The translations under genes were made by a program, and so were the position numbers. The notes under the pieces are model-generated. The model worked only from the letters and a program-made list of their open reading frames with translations. It was not told where the DNA came from and searched no databases. Positions 44,296-55,485 of a stretch of 64,000 bases of DNA are shown one piece after another (position 1 is the stretch's first letter; the number at the start of each line of letters is the position of its first letter). Source of the stretch: Rosa chinensis (taxonomy: Eukaryota > Streptophyta > Magnoliopsida > Rosales > Rosaceae); the NCBI RefSeq assembly GCF_002994745.2, contig NW_020126818.1, positions 124,001-188,000 of the forward strand, written 5' to 3'.

Positions 44296-44300
44296 AAAAT

Positions 44301-46016
44301 TGATGCGGCTTAAATAGCCTCACAATTTAACCCTGCAAAATGTAGTTGTCAGTATAGGATAAGCAGGGATCGTTCAGTCCGGGATTGTAGGGTACACCTA
44401 CACAAAAAGGTCAATTAACAAATAAAAGAATAAAATGGGGGGTTTTGAAAGTTGGTTTCTAATCTACTTAAAATAAAAACAAAACAAATAAAACTATATA
44501 CAATGATCGACTTCCCTAACCTAGACCAATACCACTCAGAAATTACTAAGTGTAAAAACAGAAAATTCATTTCAACATGCAACAAAAATGTGCCCACCTT
44601 AAATGCCTAGATAAGAGCCAAAATGAAAAGCCTCAGCGGATCAATCCATTTATCTGATTCGTTCTAATGTAGGTTTGGATCGGAAAAGTCCTTACCAAAC
44701 CTAATACTACTAAATTTCGAAAACACTCAGCGTAATTCTCTTAACTAGTAGTATTATCTAACCCTCGAATCAACTCACACGTGCAAATTAACCATTACAC
44801 ATAGAATTTAACACGTAATTTCCAGAATCATTTAATCATTAAAGCATGATTTTTACCACTTTTTAGAACTAATTGCTACTTGTTTAACTCAGCGTCTTAA
44901 CAAATAACAATTACTCTTGGCAAATTAAGCAAACACACAAAAACTCTCACCGTTATTCTAGCATGCAAACTTATTAACCTAACTCTGAAAATTACCTAAA
45001 CACGTAAAAGGGCACAAGATTGTAACATGCATCATAAAAGAATTCTCAAAATTAACTCAATAATAAACTGAAAATCTCAAAAATATTAATAAAAATATTC
45101 TGAAAATTCCATGTCTCCAATTACACAACTCGCAAATTGAAACACACAAAACCGAAACAAAAATTATAAGTAGAGTCATAGTTACACTTTGAAGCTTTCC
45201 TCAGCGGCTTAGCAACAAGGTGATGAACTTGTCTCTGCTTTGGTGGTGGAGCGTCCTTGACTCAGCGCCTAAGAGCTTTGTAGATTGATGGATGGATGGT
45301 GTCATGGTCTTGTAGGTGATGAAAGTTTAAGAAGTGAATTGGGCAGAGTCTTGGAAAAGTTTTTGGCTAGGAAGTGATAGGCAATGAATTATCTTAGCTG
45401 GGAAGTGATAGGCAATGAATTATCTTGGCTGGGAAGTGATCTTGGCTGGGAAGTGATGCAAATTCAGTTCTGGACGTTGCCTATTTATAGGGGAGCATTG
45501 GTTGGCTTTCCCAACTGAAACGTCTTCTTTCTGGCCTTAACTCCTCTCATAATGGGGCAATTCCTTTAATTTCCAAGCTGAAACATCTTTCTCTTATTTA
45601 TTTTTCCAGCTGAAACATCTTTTTCTTTTATTCCTCAACTGAAAACGTCTTTTCTCCTTTATTCCCCAACTTCATTGCTTGGTCAAATATCTTAATGCTT
45701 TATTTTATGACTCCATCATTGCTGTTTCCAAGAGTTCAACCAGGCAATGTTTCCTACAACAAGCAAGAGAATATCAGAATTTTCTAGAGAAAATAAAGGG
45801 AAATTAAAATGTAAAGACCGCAAAAATAGTTGACAGTTAGGAATCCTGATCCAGCTAGGATTTTTCATGAATTTTACTTTTTCCGCCTATTTCACTCCAA
45901 ACACTCAACAAGACTTTCAAAATGACTTAATGACTCAAAACACTAAACTAAGGGAGAAATAAGGCTAAAATGAGGCACATAATTAATAATATCGTCACAC
46001 TTTTTTGCTCCTATCA
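44301..46016 (-). repeat. 5' LTR of the complete B element
   Basis: 1716 bp, nearly identical to 36708-38424. TATA complement at 45482-45489; this LTR should start the genomic RNA leftwards. Confidence 0.94.
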
Positions 46017-47934
46017 ATCTTTCACCCTCAACTGGTGATATCCGGATCTCAAATCGATCTTCGAGAATACAGCAGCTTCCTTAAGCTGGTCGAACAAGTC
46101 ATCAATCCTAGGTAAAGGGTACCTATTCTTAATCGTCACCTTGTTCAACTGCCGATAATCCACACACAACCTTAGTGAACCATCCTTCTTCTTCGCAAAC
46201 ACCACAGGTGCACCCAAGGAGAAGTACTAGGTCTAATGAACCCTTGCTCAAGTAAACCATCAATTTGCTCCTTCAACTCTTTAAGTTCAGTTGGTGCCAT
46301 CCGAAATGGTGCCATAGATACAGGTGCAGTACCTGGTATCACATCGATAGCAAAATCCACTTCCCTTCTTGGAGGTAATCCTGATATTTCCTGAAATACA
46401 TCACTGTACTCGGAAACCACAGAAATCTCTGCCCTAACCGCAGTACAACTCACTGACTCCACATGAGCTAAGAATCCTGCCCTTAAAGCAGTATCTGACC
46501 TAAGACACCGATAACGAAACACCGGCTGCCCAGGTATATGAAATGATACTACCATTTCAAAGCAATCAATCATAGCATGATTTGGCCTCAGCCAATCAAT
46601 ACCCAAAATGACATCATACTTATGATTTGCTAACACAATCAAGGCCGCGGTAAACTCCTTACCACCAATCACAATTGGACAAGCATCACGAAACTTATCA
46701 AGCTCAAGGGAAATACCAAGTGGGGAAATAACACACAAGGGTCTAGCAAGAGGCCTAGGAGTTAAACCTAACATATCAACCACAGAACTAGATATGAAAG
46801 AGTGGGACGCTCCCGTATCAAATAACACCCTAGCAAAGAAATCAAATAAGGATAAGGTACCTTCCACTCCGACATTCTGCTGACCAATAGCAAACACCCT
46901 TGCATTTCCCGGAGGTAGATGCCTCTGCTGATTTCCTTGTCCCCTACCCTGCTGGGTACAATCCCTTGAGAAGTGCCCCGTCTGGCCACATGTGAAGCAT
47001 GCCAAGTTCTTAGGTTTCTTGCAATCTCGAGCGACATGGCCCATCTCATTGCAATTGAAACACTTCGGGTTCGCCACTGGCCTATTAGGTGCAACCCTAG
47101 CAGGTGCAGCTGCAGCCCTAGCTGGTGCCTGCTGATTAGTCCTCTGTCTCTTCCAGAATCCACCTCGATCCCCAGATGCCTTACTGCTCCCCGCAGTTGC
47201 CTTTCCCTTTCTTTGGAAATTCCTTTCAGCCGATTCGTGTTCTTGGAGAGTCAAATTCTCTTGCTCAATGGCCATAGCCTTGACGAAAATGAGCTCCACT
47301 GTCTTCAGTCCCAGAACAGCGACATCGCGCCGGATTGAAGCATTCAGTCCCCACTGAAACTTCATAGCTAAGCTCTCAGCATCCATCTGCCTCACAAAGC
47401 GATACAACCTTGAGAACTCAGCTTCATACTCCCTCACACTCTTAGTCCCTTGGACTAACGAGATGAATTCCCTTTCCATCTGCTCCCTCACTGAAGGCGG
47501 AAAGTACTTCTTCCTGAACAGTTCCACAAACTCATTCCAGGTCATGGTGGACACGTCCATCACCCTCTGTGTGCCATTCCACCAAACCCGTGCATCGCCT
47601 TGGAGCATAAACGTGGAAATCTTCCTCTTCTCAATGTCGTCACAGACGACCATCTCGAAGTAGGTCTTCATATTCTCAATCCATTGGTCTGCCAACATGT
47701 GATCCGTACCTCCCTGAAATGGAACTCCTCCCAATCTCGAAATCTCCTTTGCCAACTTCGACAAACGAGTAGGATCTACAACATTAGCAACCTCCACCAC
47801 AGGTGGAACAGGCAACTCAACATTTGATGCCTCCACATCATTCTCAAACATCTCCTCAACAGGAGGAGGAATCCCGCCTCTACCTCGGGCTCTACCTCTG
47901 CCTCTGGGTCTACCTCGACCCCTAGCTCTGCCTC
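46017..47934 (-). pseudogene. gag-pol: Tekay gag, protease and N-terminal RT (broken)
   Basis: The element-sense frame opens from the insertion boundary with an Arg/Gly-rich stretch (RGRGRPRGRGRARGRGG), then the long frame from 47851 (559 aa). That frame has a gag domain (WIENMKTYFEMV, YFPPSVREQMEREF), CCHC zinc knuckles at about residues 265-277 and 286-299, a retropepsin motif LFDTGASHSF at about 344-353, and the start of RT. At about 46207-46215 a G run is one base short after STSPW, shifting the frame. The next frame continues with [20 protein letters not shown] and [13 protein letters not shown] to the B insertion. The start codon and 5' LTR are cut off by the A insertion. Confidence 0.92.
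47930..47934. repeat. Probable target-site duplication gcctc of the gag-pol A element (left copy)
   Basis: Five bases before TGATAGGAG at 47935, inside Tekay gag. The partner would lie beyond the window. Confidence 0.55.
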
Positions 47935-50900
47935 TGATAGGAGCATTTTAATGCGACGTTTTAACTGCATTTCCCTACACTTTTCTGCGCCATTTCCTTG
48001 AAAAATCCCTGTTTGGGAAAGTTTCCATTCTTTGATTGGGAAAGTTCCTTATTGTAGAAAGTTTCCATTTTTGTCTTCATTTTTCATTTCTCATTTCTCA
48101 TTTCTCATTTTTCATTTCTCATTTCTGGAAAGTTTCTATTTTTCATTTTTAGTAAGTTTCTATTTTCATTTTTTTAGAAAGTTTCTATTTTAAGTATAGT
48201 TTCTATTTTCAGGACCTCCGAGCTAGAAAGTGGAAATGAACGCACGAATGGAAAGAGGAGCTTGCGAACATCAAGACGAACGAACATGAGAGAAAATGGC
48301 CCACACATTTGAGCAGAAATGAAGAAACAAGCTTTCCTAGTCCAACCAGGAAATCCTACAAAATGGAGGAAGGCTTCCCTAGCAAGTTTCCAACGCAACC
48401 ATGAAAAAGAAATGGAAGAATATTGTGTTTTGCGTTGGAAAATGAGAAGGCTTGAAGATAAAGCAACGAGGCCCAAGAACTCTTTGGATTTTCGGCAAAT
48501 TGGATAAAGGCCCATCAAAGCCCATGACATTAGGGTTTGTGACGCAAACCCTAACCCTTAAGGTTGTTGTTGCCGTGAATTTGCAAGAGAGAAACAAGGA
48601 GGTGGCGTCCAAGAAAATCAGAAATTAAAAGGAGATTTTCTAGGGTTATTTTTATGGAAATAAATCAAGAGATAAAACCCTAGAAGACCTAGCCGTCCAA
48701 GCCAAGAGGAAAACAAGGGGATGCCGTGCAAACCCTAGGGAATTCGGCAAAAGATAATGAAGAGAAAAACTAGGGTTTTGCCGTGAGGAAAAATCAGAAA
48801 AAAATAAAGAGATTTCGTGGAGATTTCTTAGGGAGCTTTTAAAGGAAAGAGAATATGTGTTGAACACAAAAAGCTCTCAAAGGAGTCTAGGTTCGTCCCC
48901 CTTTATTCTCTAAGTATATTGTTGCCGAAATTGGTGAAGGAAATCAGAAAATATCTATATATATTTCGGCAAGATTATTTAGGGAATTTATATTGGAATT
49001 TTGTGATTGGTTGCACCACCTCATAGGGCTTATGTGGCACGAAATCATTGGAGAAAATTATGTGGAGGAAGCAAGAGATTGCCGTGAGCTTTGCTAGGGT
49101 TGTGGACGGATTGAAGACCTAGAAGCCGTCCCCTATATATTCCTCTCTTCTCTCAACGTCAAGGGTTCCCAAGTTCCATTCTTTTACGTTTATACTTTGA
49201 GAAAAAAATCAGAAAACTCTCTCTAGCTTAGCCGTGTTCTTCTCCATCCTCTAGGGCAACCACGAAGTTCAAGCAAGGCCAAGGAAGAAGAAGACAAGCC
49301 GTGCACACCATCCACCCTCCACCTTGAAGATTGCTTTCGAAATTCAAGAGACCACATCATCACTTCATTCATCTCATCTTCATCACGGTGTAATCCGATT
49401 CTCCTTGTACCTTTGCTTTGTATTTTCGTTGGTTTTGCCTTAGTTGACACATATGTATGAACAAGTATTGTTTTCTGAAATTTTATGATGAATTGTTAAT
49501 TTTCAGATTCATATATTGCGATTTATGGTTGCTTTTGTGTGAGTGTTTGATTAAATTTGCATGATAGAAATCTTTTGTATGATTATCTTGAATGGTTCGA
49601 AACATTTAGGGTTCTTATGTGATTGTTGCTACGAATTTGAGAACATGAATCAACTTTTTGGTTTTGTGTTCTTGAATCGATAAGTAGTAAAGGTTTTGTA
49701 CAAAAACCGAATTTAATCAAAGAAGATTGCAATTAGGTGGACTTTTTCATACTAAGTTGCACATTTGAGTTGATAGCCTTTCTAGGTGTTTATTGCGTTA
49801 AACATGACATGATTGACTAGCTTTCTAGGGCTTGATTGCATGTTTGATAGAATTAATCTAGGTGCTTTCGCTTAGGTTAATTAGCATTGAAAGTAAAATA
49901 TGGGAAATTGTTTGCTTTTGAACGTTTCACATGATCAACTCCTTGATAGGAGCATTTTAATGCGACGTTTTACTTGCTTTTTCCTACATTTCTTGCGTTA
50001 TTTCCTTAGTAAAACCCTGTTTAGGAAAGTTTTCATTCTTTGATTGGGAAAGTTCCTATTTGTAGAAAGTTTCTATTTTGTAGTTTCTATTTTTCATTTT
50101 TAGGAAGTTTCCATTTTCAGTTTAGGAAAGTTGCCATTTTTCATTTTAGGAAAGTTTCTATTTTTCTTATTAGTTTCTATTTTCAGGACTTCCGAGCTAA
50201 AAAGTGGAAATGAACTCACAAATGGAGAGAGAAGCTAGCCAACGTTGGAGGGAGACAAGATGAAGTACAAAGGGAAGCACAAATGAGCAGAAATGAAGAA
50301 ATGAAGCTTTCCTGGTCCAACTAGGAAACCCTGTCCAGAAAAGGAAAGCTTGCCAAAACAAGACTCTTAAGCCAACCAAGAATGGAGATCGAATTAATGA
50401 AGTGACATGGCATGAGAGAAGCTTCTTGAAGACTCTAGATGATGACATGGCATAAAGGTGGCGCATGGAGGCCCAAAAAACTCTCAAGAATGAAGTGGAT
50501 TTTCGGCAATTGGATTAAAGGCCCATAAAAGCCCATGGAATTAGGGTTTGTGACGCAAAGAGTAAACCCTAGGGAGTTGTTGCCGTAAAATCCTAAGAGA
50601 TAAACAAGGAAGTTGGCGTGAAAATCAGAAATTAAAAGAAGATTTCGGTGGAGATTTTCTAGGGCTATTTTTATGGAAAGAAAATATTCTTGGAGGAGTA
50701 ATTTTATGTGTTTGCCGTGCAAAGGGAGAGAGATAAAGAGGTAATCAACGTGAAATCAAGAAACCCTAGGGTGATTGACGCCAAGAGAAATTCAAGGGAG
50801 AAATAAAAGGAAAGAGAAAAAGGTGGAGACCAAGAAAAGCTCAAAAGAAGTCTAGATACATTCCTATATTCCCTAAAGGAATTTTGGCCGAATTTAAAGT

Positions 50901-52603
50901 ATAAAATCAGAATATTATCAAGGGAATTTCGGCCAAGATTATTAGGGAATTAAATGGAATTTTGTGATTGGTTGAACCACCTCATAGGGCTGATTTGGCA
51001 AGATATTATTGGAGGAAATTATGTGGAATTTTCAGATTAATTCCATGAGTTTTACACGGCTTGGAGAGCAAGGAGGCCGTCCCCTATATATTCTCCCCTT
51101 TTCTCAACGTCAAGAGTTCCCCTCCTTTGTGTTTTACACTTTAGAAAAAAATCAGAAAATCTCTCTAGCATAGCCGTGAGTTCCTCCACCCTCTAGAGCA
51201 AGCCACGAGTTCAAGCAAGGCCAAGGGAGAAGAAGAATTGCCGTGAGCATCATCCTCCATCACCATCCTTGAAGCTTGCTTTCGAGATTCAAGAGACCAC
51301 TACATCAATCGTTCATCACCATCTCCATCTCACGGTGTAATCCGATTCTCCTTTGTAACCTTTGCTTTGATTTCGTTGGTTTTGTTCTAGTTGACATATA
51401 TGTATGAACAAATATTAATTTCTGGAATTTTTATGATTAATTGAGAATTTTCAGATTCATATTATTGTTCTTCAAGAGTTGCTTATGTGGGTTTGTTTAA
51501 TTAAATTTACGTTATAGATATCCTTTGTGTATTAATCTTATTTGGGTCGACACTTATAGGATTTATGCATGATTGTTGCTAGGTTTAAGAACATGAAATC
51601 GACTTTTCGTTTTGTGTAAACTTGAATCAAAGTAGTAAAGGTTTTGTACAAAGATCGAATTTAATTAAAGAGAATTGCAATTAGGTGGACTTTTCCATAC
51701 TAAGTTGTACACTTGAGTTGATAGCCTTTCTCTATGTGTAATGCGTTAAACATGACATGATTGACTAGCTTTCTAGGGTTTGATTGCATGTTTGATAGGA
51801 TTAATCTAGGTGCTTTCGCTTAGGTTAATTAGCATTGAAAAGTAAAAAATGGGAATTCATTTGCTTTCGAATGTTTCACATGATCAACTCCTTTCTCATG
51901 ACTTAGATGAACAATATTAGGGTTTGAATCAATTTTAATCATATGTTTCGGTTTTTGATCTTTGTTCTCTCATTCCATTTGTATTTTTATGTTTTTGCAT
52001 TTTAATTGTTTTGTTAACTTAGTTTTATTTTCGAAAAACCAAAAACAAAATCCCCCTTTTTCGTAAATAATGTTTATACTTGTGAATATATTTGTGAATA
52101 TTATACTTTGTTTTAATTTTAATTGTTTAATTGTTTGACAATGACAGGTGTACCCTCAATCCCCGGAATAGAACGATCCCTATTTATTACGTACTACTAA
52201 CGAAATTTCAGGGTTAAATTGGTCGCTTCCCAAAAGGCGCATCACTCCTCTTGCATGACTATGATGAACAATGATGAACTTGAATCAATTTTAATCATGA
52301 GTTTCGACTTTGATCTTTGTTCTTACATTCCATTTATATTTTTATGTTTTTGCGTTTTTAATTATTTAGTTAGCTTTTATTTTCGAAAATAGAAAACCAA
52401 AATCAAAAATCCCCCCTTTTTCGTAAATATGTATATATTTTGTTTTATTTTTGTAAATATTATACTTTGTTTTAATTTTAATTGTTTAATTGTTTGATAA
52501 TGACAGGTGTACCCTCAATCCCTGGAATAGAACGATCCCTATTTACTTTATACTACTAATGACATTTCAGGGTTAAATTGGTCGCTCGATAAAAGCGACA
52601 ACA
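47935..52603 (+). repeat. 5' LTR of the gag-pol A element (split by a solo LTR)
   Basis: It begins TGATAGGAGCATTTTAATG at 47935, is interrupted at 49944-52244 with ctcct duplicated (49939-49943, 52245-52249), and ends AAAAGCGACAACA at 52603 directly before ATTTTTGGCGCC. The 2.36-kb LTR has a TATA box at 49134-49141 and TGGGCC/telo-box motifs at 48505-48555. Confidence 0.9.
49944..52244 (+). mobile_element. Solo LTR, family A
   Basis: A 2301-bp LTR from TGATAGGAG to AAAAGGCGCATCA with no internal region, flanked by exact ctcct duplications. It lies in the same orientation inside another A LTR. A solo LTR with intact TSD indicates LTR-LTR recombination after insertion. TATA at 51085-51092. Confidence 0.93.
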
Positions 52604-53276
52604 ATTTTTGGCGCCGTTGCCGGGGATTGAAAAATCATTTGCCATATTGTGAATATTTGTTTTGTATATTGTGACCGAAAAAAAAAAAAAAAAAAAATTT
52701 ATTCGTTAATTATTTTGTAATTGTCGAAAATTAGTAGATTAATTACTTAGGTTGTTATTTATATTGTTGAATACGAATTTTAATTGTAGGTTGTAAATTA
52801 AAGATGGAATAGGTGAAGTCGTGTTTATTAATATTGGCCTAAACCCCTTATTGGTACCTAGTTCAGGTCCCTTAAGGTTGAGGGCGGCCTTTATTAACAT
52901 TCATTGAACTGTCTTCACACTTAGGACCTTTTATATCCAAGTAAGTATAGCCTATGTGGGATGGTGTCTAGGAAGGGGACAACGCTCATGACTGGTTCTT
53001 GAATCCAGAAGTGCGTGCAAATGAGCCTAAACCACAATGTGGGAGTAGCTCATGCCAAAATGGATTCTACCTCTCGTGGTCGCCCTCCCCTACCTGGCCA
53101 TTTCAGTAAGGTTGCCCAAAGGATGTAGGAGGGACTTTGTGTCTAGACGACTACATAGTCTTGAAAAGGGTTGCTGTTTCAGTCCCATTGCACATCGAGA
53201 CTCCCTGTTCCCGTACCTAAGTGTTGAAAATAATTATAAAGAAAAGGAAAGAATAGAAGTAATTTTACTTAATTTC

Positions 53277-53322
<46 letters not shown>

Positions 53323-54231
53323 ATAATAATAATAATTAGATGTGAATAGTGACGTTTTGTTTGTTTGTGTGAAAGTTTTGTGTAAATGGTGTCTAATCGT
53401 GTTAAACAAAGGAAATGTAAAGAATTAATTGTGAATATTGTTACATTCTTGATTTATTATAAGTGTGTAAAATCGTATGAGTAGATAAGGGCCCTTTTGT
53501 TAATATTGGCCTTAACCCTTCATTAGTGCCTTTCTAAGGTCTTATGAGGTTGAGGGCGGCTTTTATTAGCATTTGGAGAACTGTCTAACACATGAGTCCT
53601 TTCCAAGCTGAGTAAGGGGCATATAGGTGGTGTCTTAGGTTGAGACCCTGGGTGATGGGTTCAAATTGGATCTCAGAGATACTATAGACCGTGCGTAAAC
53701 CACAATGTGGGAGTAGCCAATAGGGGCCTAAACCTCAATGAGGGAGTAGCCTCCGTAGTGTCACCAAAATGAGTCCTCCCTCTCACTTACCTCTTAATCT
53801 GGCCATCTAGCCTTCTGAAACAAAGGGAAGTGACTTATGTCTAGGCGACTATCCCTAGATCGTATCTCACCAATAGTAGTGGTTTCTATTGGGCTCGACT
53901 TACAACTTGTAATCAATTGAGATATTAACTTTATTTTGTAAAGATAATAAGATACTTGAACATAACCTCCACTTGTAAATTGTGTTGTTTTGTACATTTT
54001 ATACTTGTATAAATTTCTTTTGTGGTTTATTTGTGAAAAGATTGTGGATAGTTTGTAATTTATACTTCTCTTTATACTTGTATAAATCATAAATAGTAAA
54101 GTCGTGAATAGTAACTTGTGAATAGTGACTCGTGAATAGTAAGGTTGATGTATAAATCACTAATTTGTAATTAACTCACTTTATACTTTGCTAACTTCTT
54201 TGAATTTTGATGATGTTCAGGATTCCTATGA
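52604..54231 (+). other. PBS and leader of the gag-pol A element
   Basis: The PBS TGGCGCCGTTGCCGGGG (52609-52625) is followed by ATTGA, which extends pairing to U5. Two related modules (about 52833-53160 and 53495-53860) share TTAATATTGGCC, GGTTGAGGGCGGC, AAACCACAATGTGGGAGTAG and a TAGGCGACTA/TAGACGACTA end. Hairpins lie at 53023-53051, 53700-53710 and 53733-53743. A run of 29 A followed by (TA)n and (TAA)n spans 53280-53335. No gene is called. Confidence 0.85.
52609..52625 (+). promoter_or_regulatory. Primer-binding site of the gag-pol A element (tRNA-Asp)
   Basis: Seventeen bases complementary to the plant tRNA-Asp 3' end, five bases after the LTR. Athila elements are known to use tRNA-Asp, which fits the protein assignment. 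Confidence 0.92.
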
Positions 54232-55485
54232 ATGACCGAGCCTTTTAGATCCTCTACACTAAAGGAAATTGAAGCAAGGCTCGCTCGCTTGAAGGGTCCT
54301 TCACTTCTTGAACAGACAAGCCCTTCCCCTTCGACACACAGAGGGTACATCTTTAACGAACAAGGGAAGAGGACCTACTGTTCTGAGGAGTCTACATCAC
54401 CTACACCAAGTCCATCTCCTCCTTCACGTTCACCTTCACCTGTGATTTCGTCCAACTCTACACCACCACCTTCACCACCACCTGAAGAAGTCGAAGAAGA
54501 GAGAATGGCATCTATTAGGGAACTTTCCACTGCAACTGTTGAAGGAGGACCCCTACAGGCATAGTATACCCTCCCCCTGCAGCTGGAAGACAAGCAGAGT
54601 TTGAGCTAAAGAGTGGTTTGTTGCACAAGCTCCCTATCTTCCATGGACTTAATATGGAGGACGCTAACAAGCATGTTCGAGAATTTCAATCTGTTTGTGC
54701 AAACATGCAACCACAAGGGGCAGATGAGAACCTTCTTAAGATGAGAGCATTTCCATTCTCTCTAGCTGATAGAGCCAAGGATTGGCTATATGAACTCCCT
54801 GCAGGACGTATCACTTCATGGGAGACAATGAGAAAGGCCTTCTTGGAGAAATACTTCCCAGCTTCTAAGGTCATCACACTTAGAAAGAAGCTCAGTGGAA
54901 TAGAGCAAGCCCATGATGAGTCCTATGCTGCTTACTATGAGAGGTTCAATTCCTTACTTGCACAATGTCCTCAACATCAGATGAAGGATGAGACCCTACT
55001 CACATGTTTCTTATGAAGGACTCTTACCCTTGGAAAGGCAAATGTTGGATGCTGCAGCTGGAGGAGCTTTTGTGGATAAGTCCCCTACAGTTGGGAAGGA
55101 GCTGATAGCTAATCGTGCCTTGAACTCTCAACAATATGAGGGGTAGGACACTCTACTCGTAGGGTGCATGAGATGAGCAAGAATACTGCAATTGAGGACC
55201 AACTGAATAAGCTTACTCTACTCATGAACCAAGTGGTAAGTTCCAAGGGACCAAGTGCAACAATAGCTTGTGGGGTATGCTCTATGCAAGGGCATGTTAC
55301 AGATCAGTGCCCTCAACTTAATGAGAATGGAGGATGGGAATCTGCAAATGCTATTGGAGGATATCAAGGAGGATACCAAGGAGGACCTCAACGTCCTAGA
55401 CATGACCCTTACTCCAATACGTACAACCCAGGATGGAGGGACCATCCCAACTTCAAGTGGACTAACAATGATAACGTTCAGAATC
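54232..55485 (+). pseudogene. gag: gag, 5' part, gag-pol A element (frameshifted, interrupted)
   Basis: Same start and N-terminus as the gag at 1137 (MTEPFRSSTLKEIEARL). The frame breaks near 54549, where a run of five C has become four. It resumes as LHKLPIFHGLNMEDANKHV through KYFPASKV, breaks again near 55012 (one extra T), and is altered near 55141. It continues with NTAIEDQLNKLTLLMNQ and a zinc knuckle (C-X2-C-X4-H-X4-C) at about 55269-55310. It is cut at 55486 by a solo LTR with gaatc duplications. The zinc-knuckle region is clearly diverged from the gag-only copy, unlike the N-terminal part. Confidence 0.9.

Larger units (their letters stand above)
36708..46016 (-). mobile_element. Complete family B gag-only LTR retrotransposon
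   Basis: A complete 9309-bp element: 5' LTR 44301-46016, PBS 44279-44295, leader with a MULE insert, intact gag 40184-41803, 3' UTR, PPT 38425-38438 and 3' LTR 36708-38424. The LTRs (1716 and 1717 bp) differ by about two positions by eye (a G-run length near 44382 and C/T near 37713/45304), so the insertion is young. It has no protease, RT, RNase H or integrase and fits the published TR-GAG type of gag-bearing non-autonomous element. Confidence 0.95.
32046..47934 (-). mobile_element. Tekay/Del-type chromovirus, defective, split by two insertions
   Basis: Right to left: gag, protease and RT start (47934-46017), a B element insertion (36708-46016), the rest of RT and RNase H (36707-35554), the integrase C-terminus with chromodomain-like tail (about 35600-35115), PPT (35081-35094) and 3' LTR (32046-35080). 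The gag 5' end is cut at 47934 by the gag-pol A element, so the 5' LTR and PBS lie outside the window. The integrase zinc-binding and DDE domains are deleted and pol has a frameshift. The left TSD is probably acaag (32041-32045). Confidence 0.9.
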
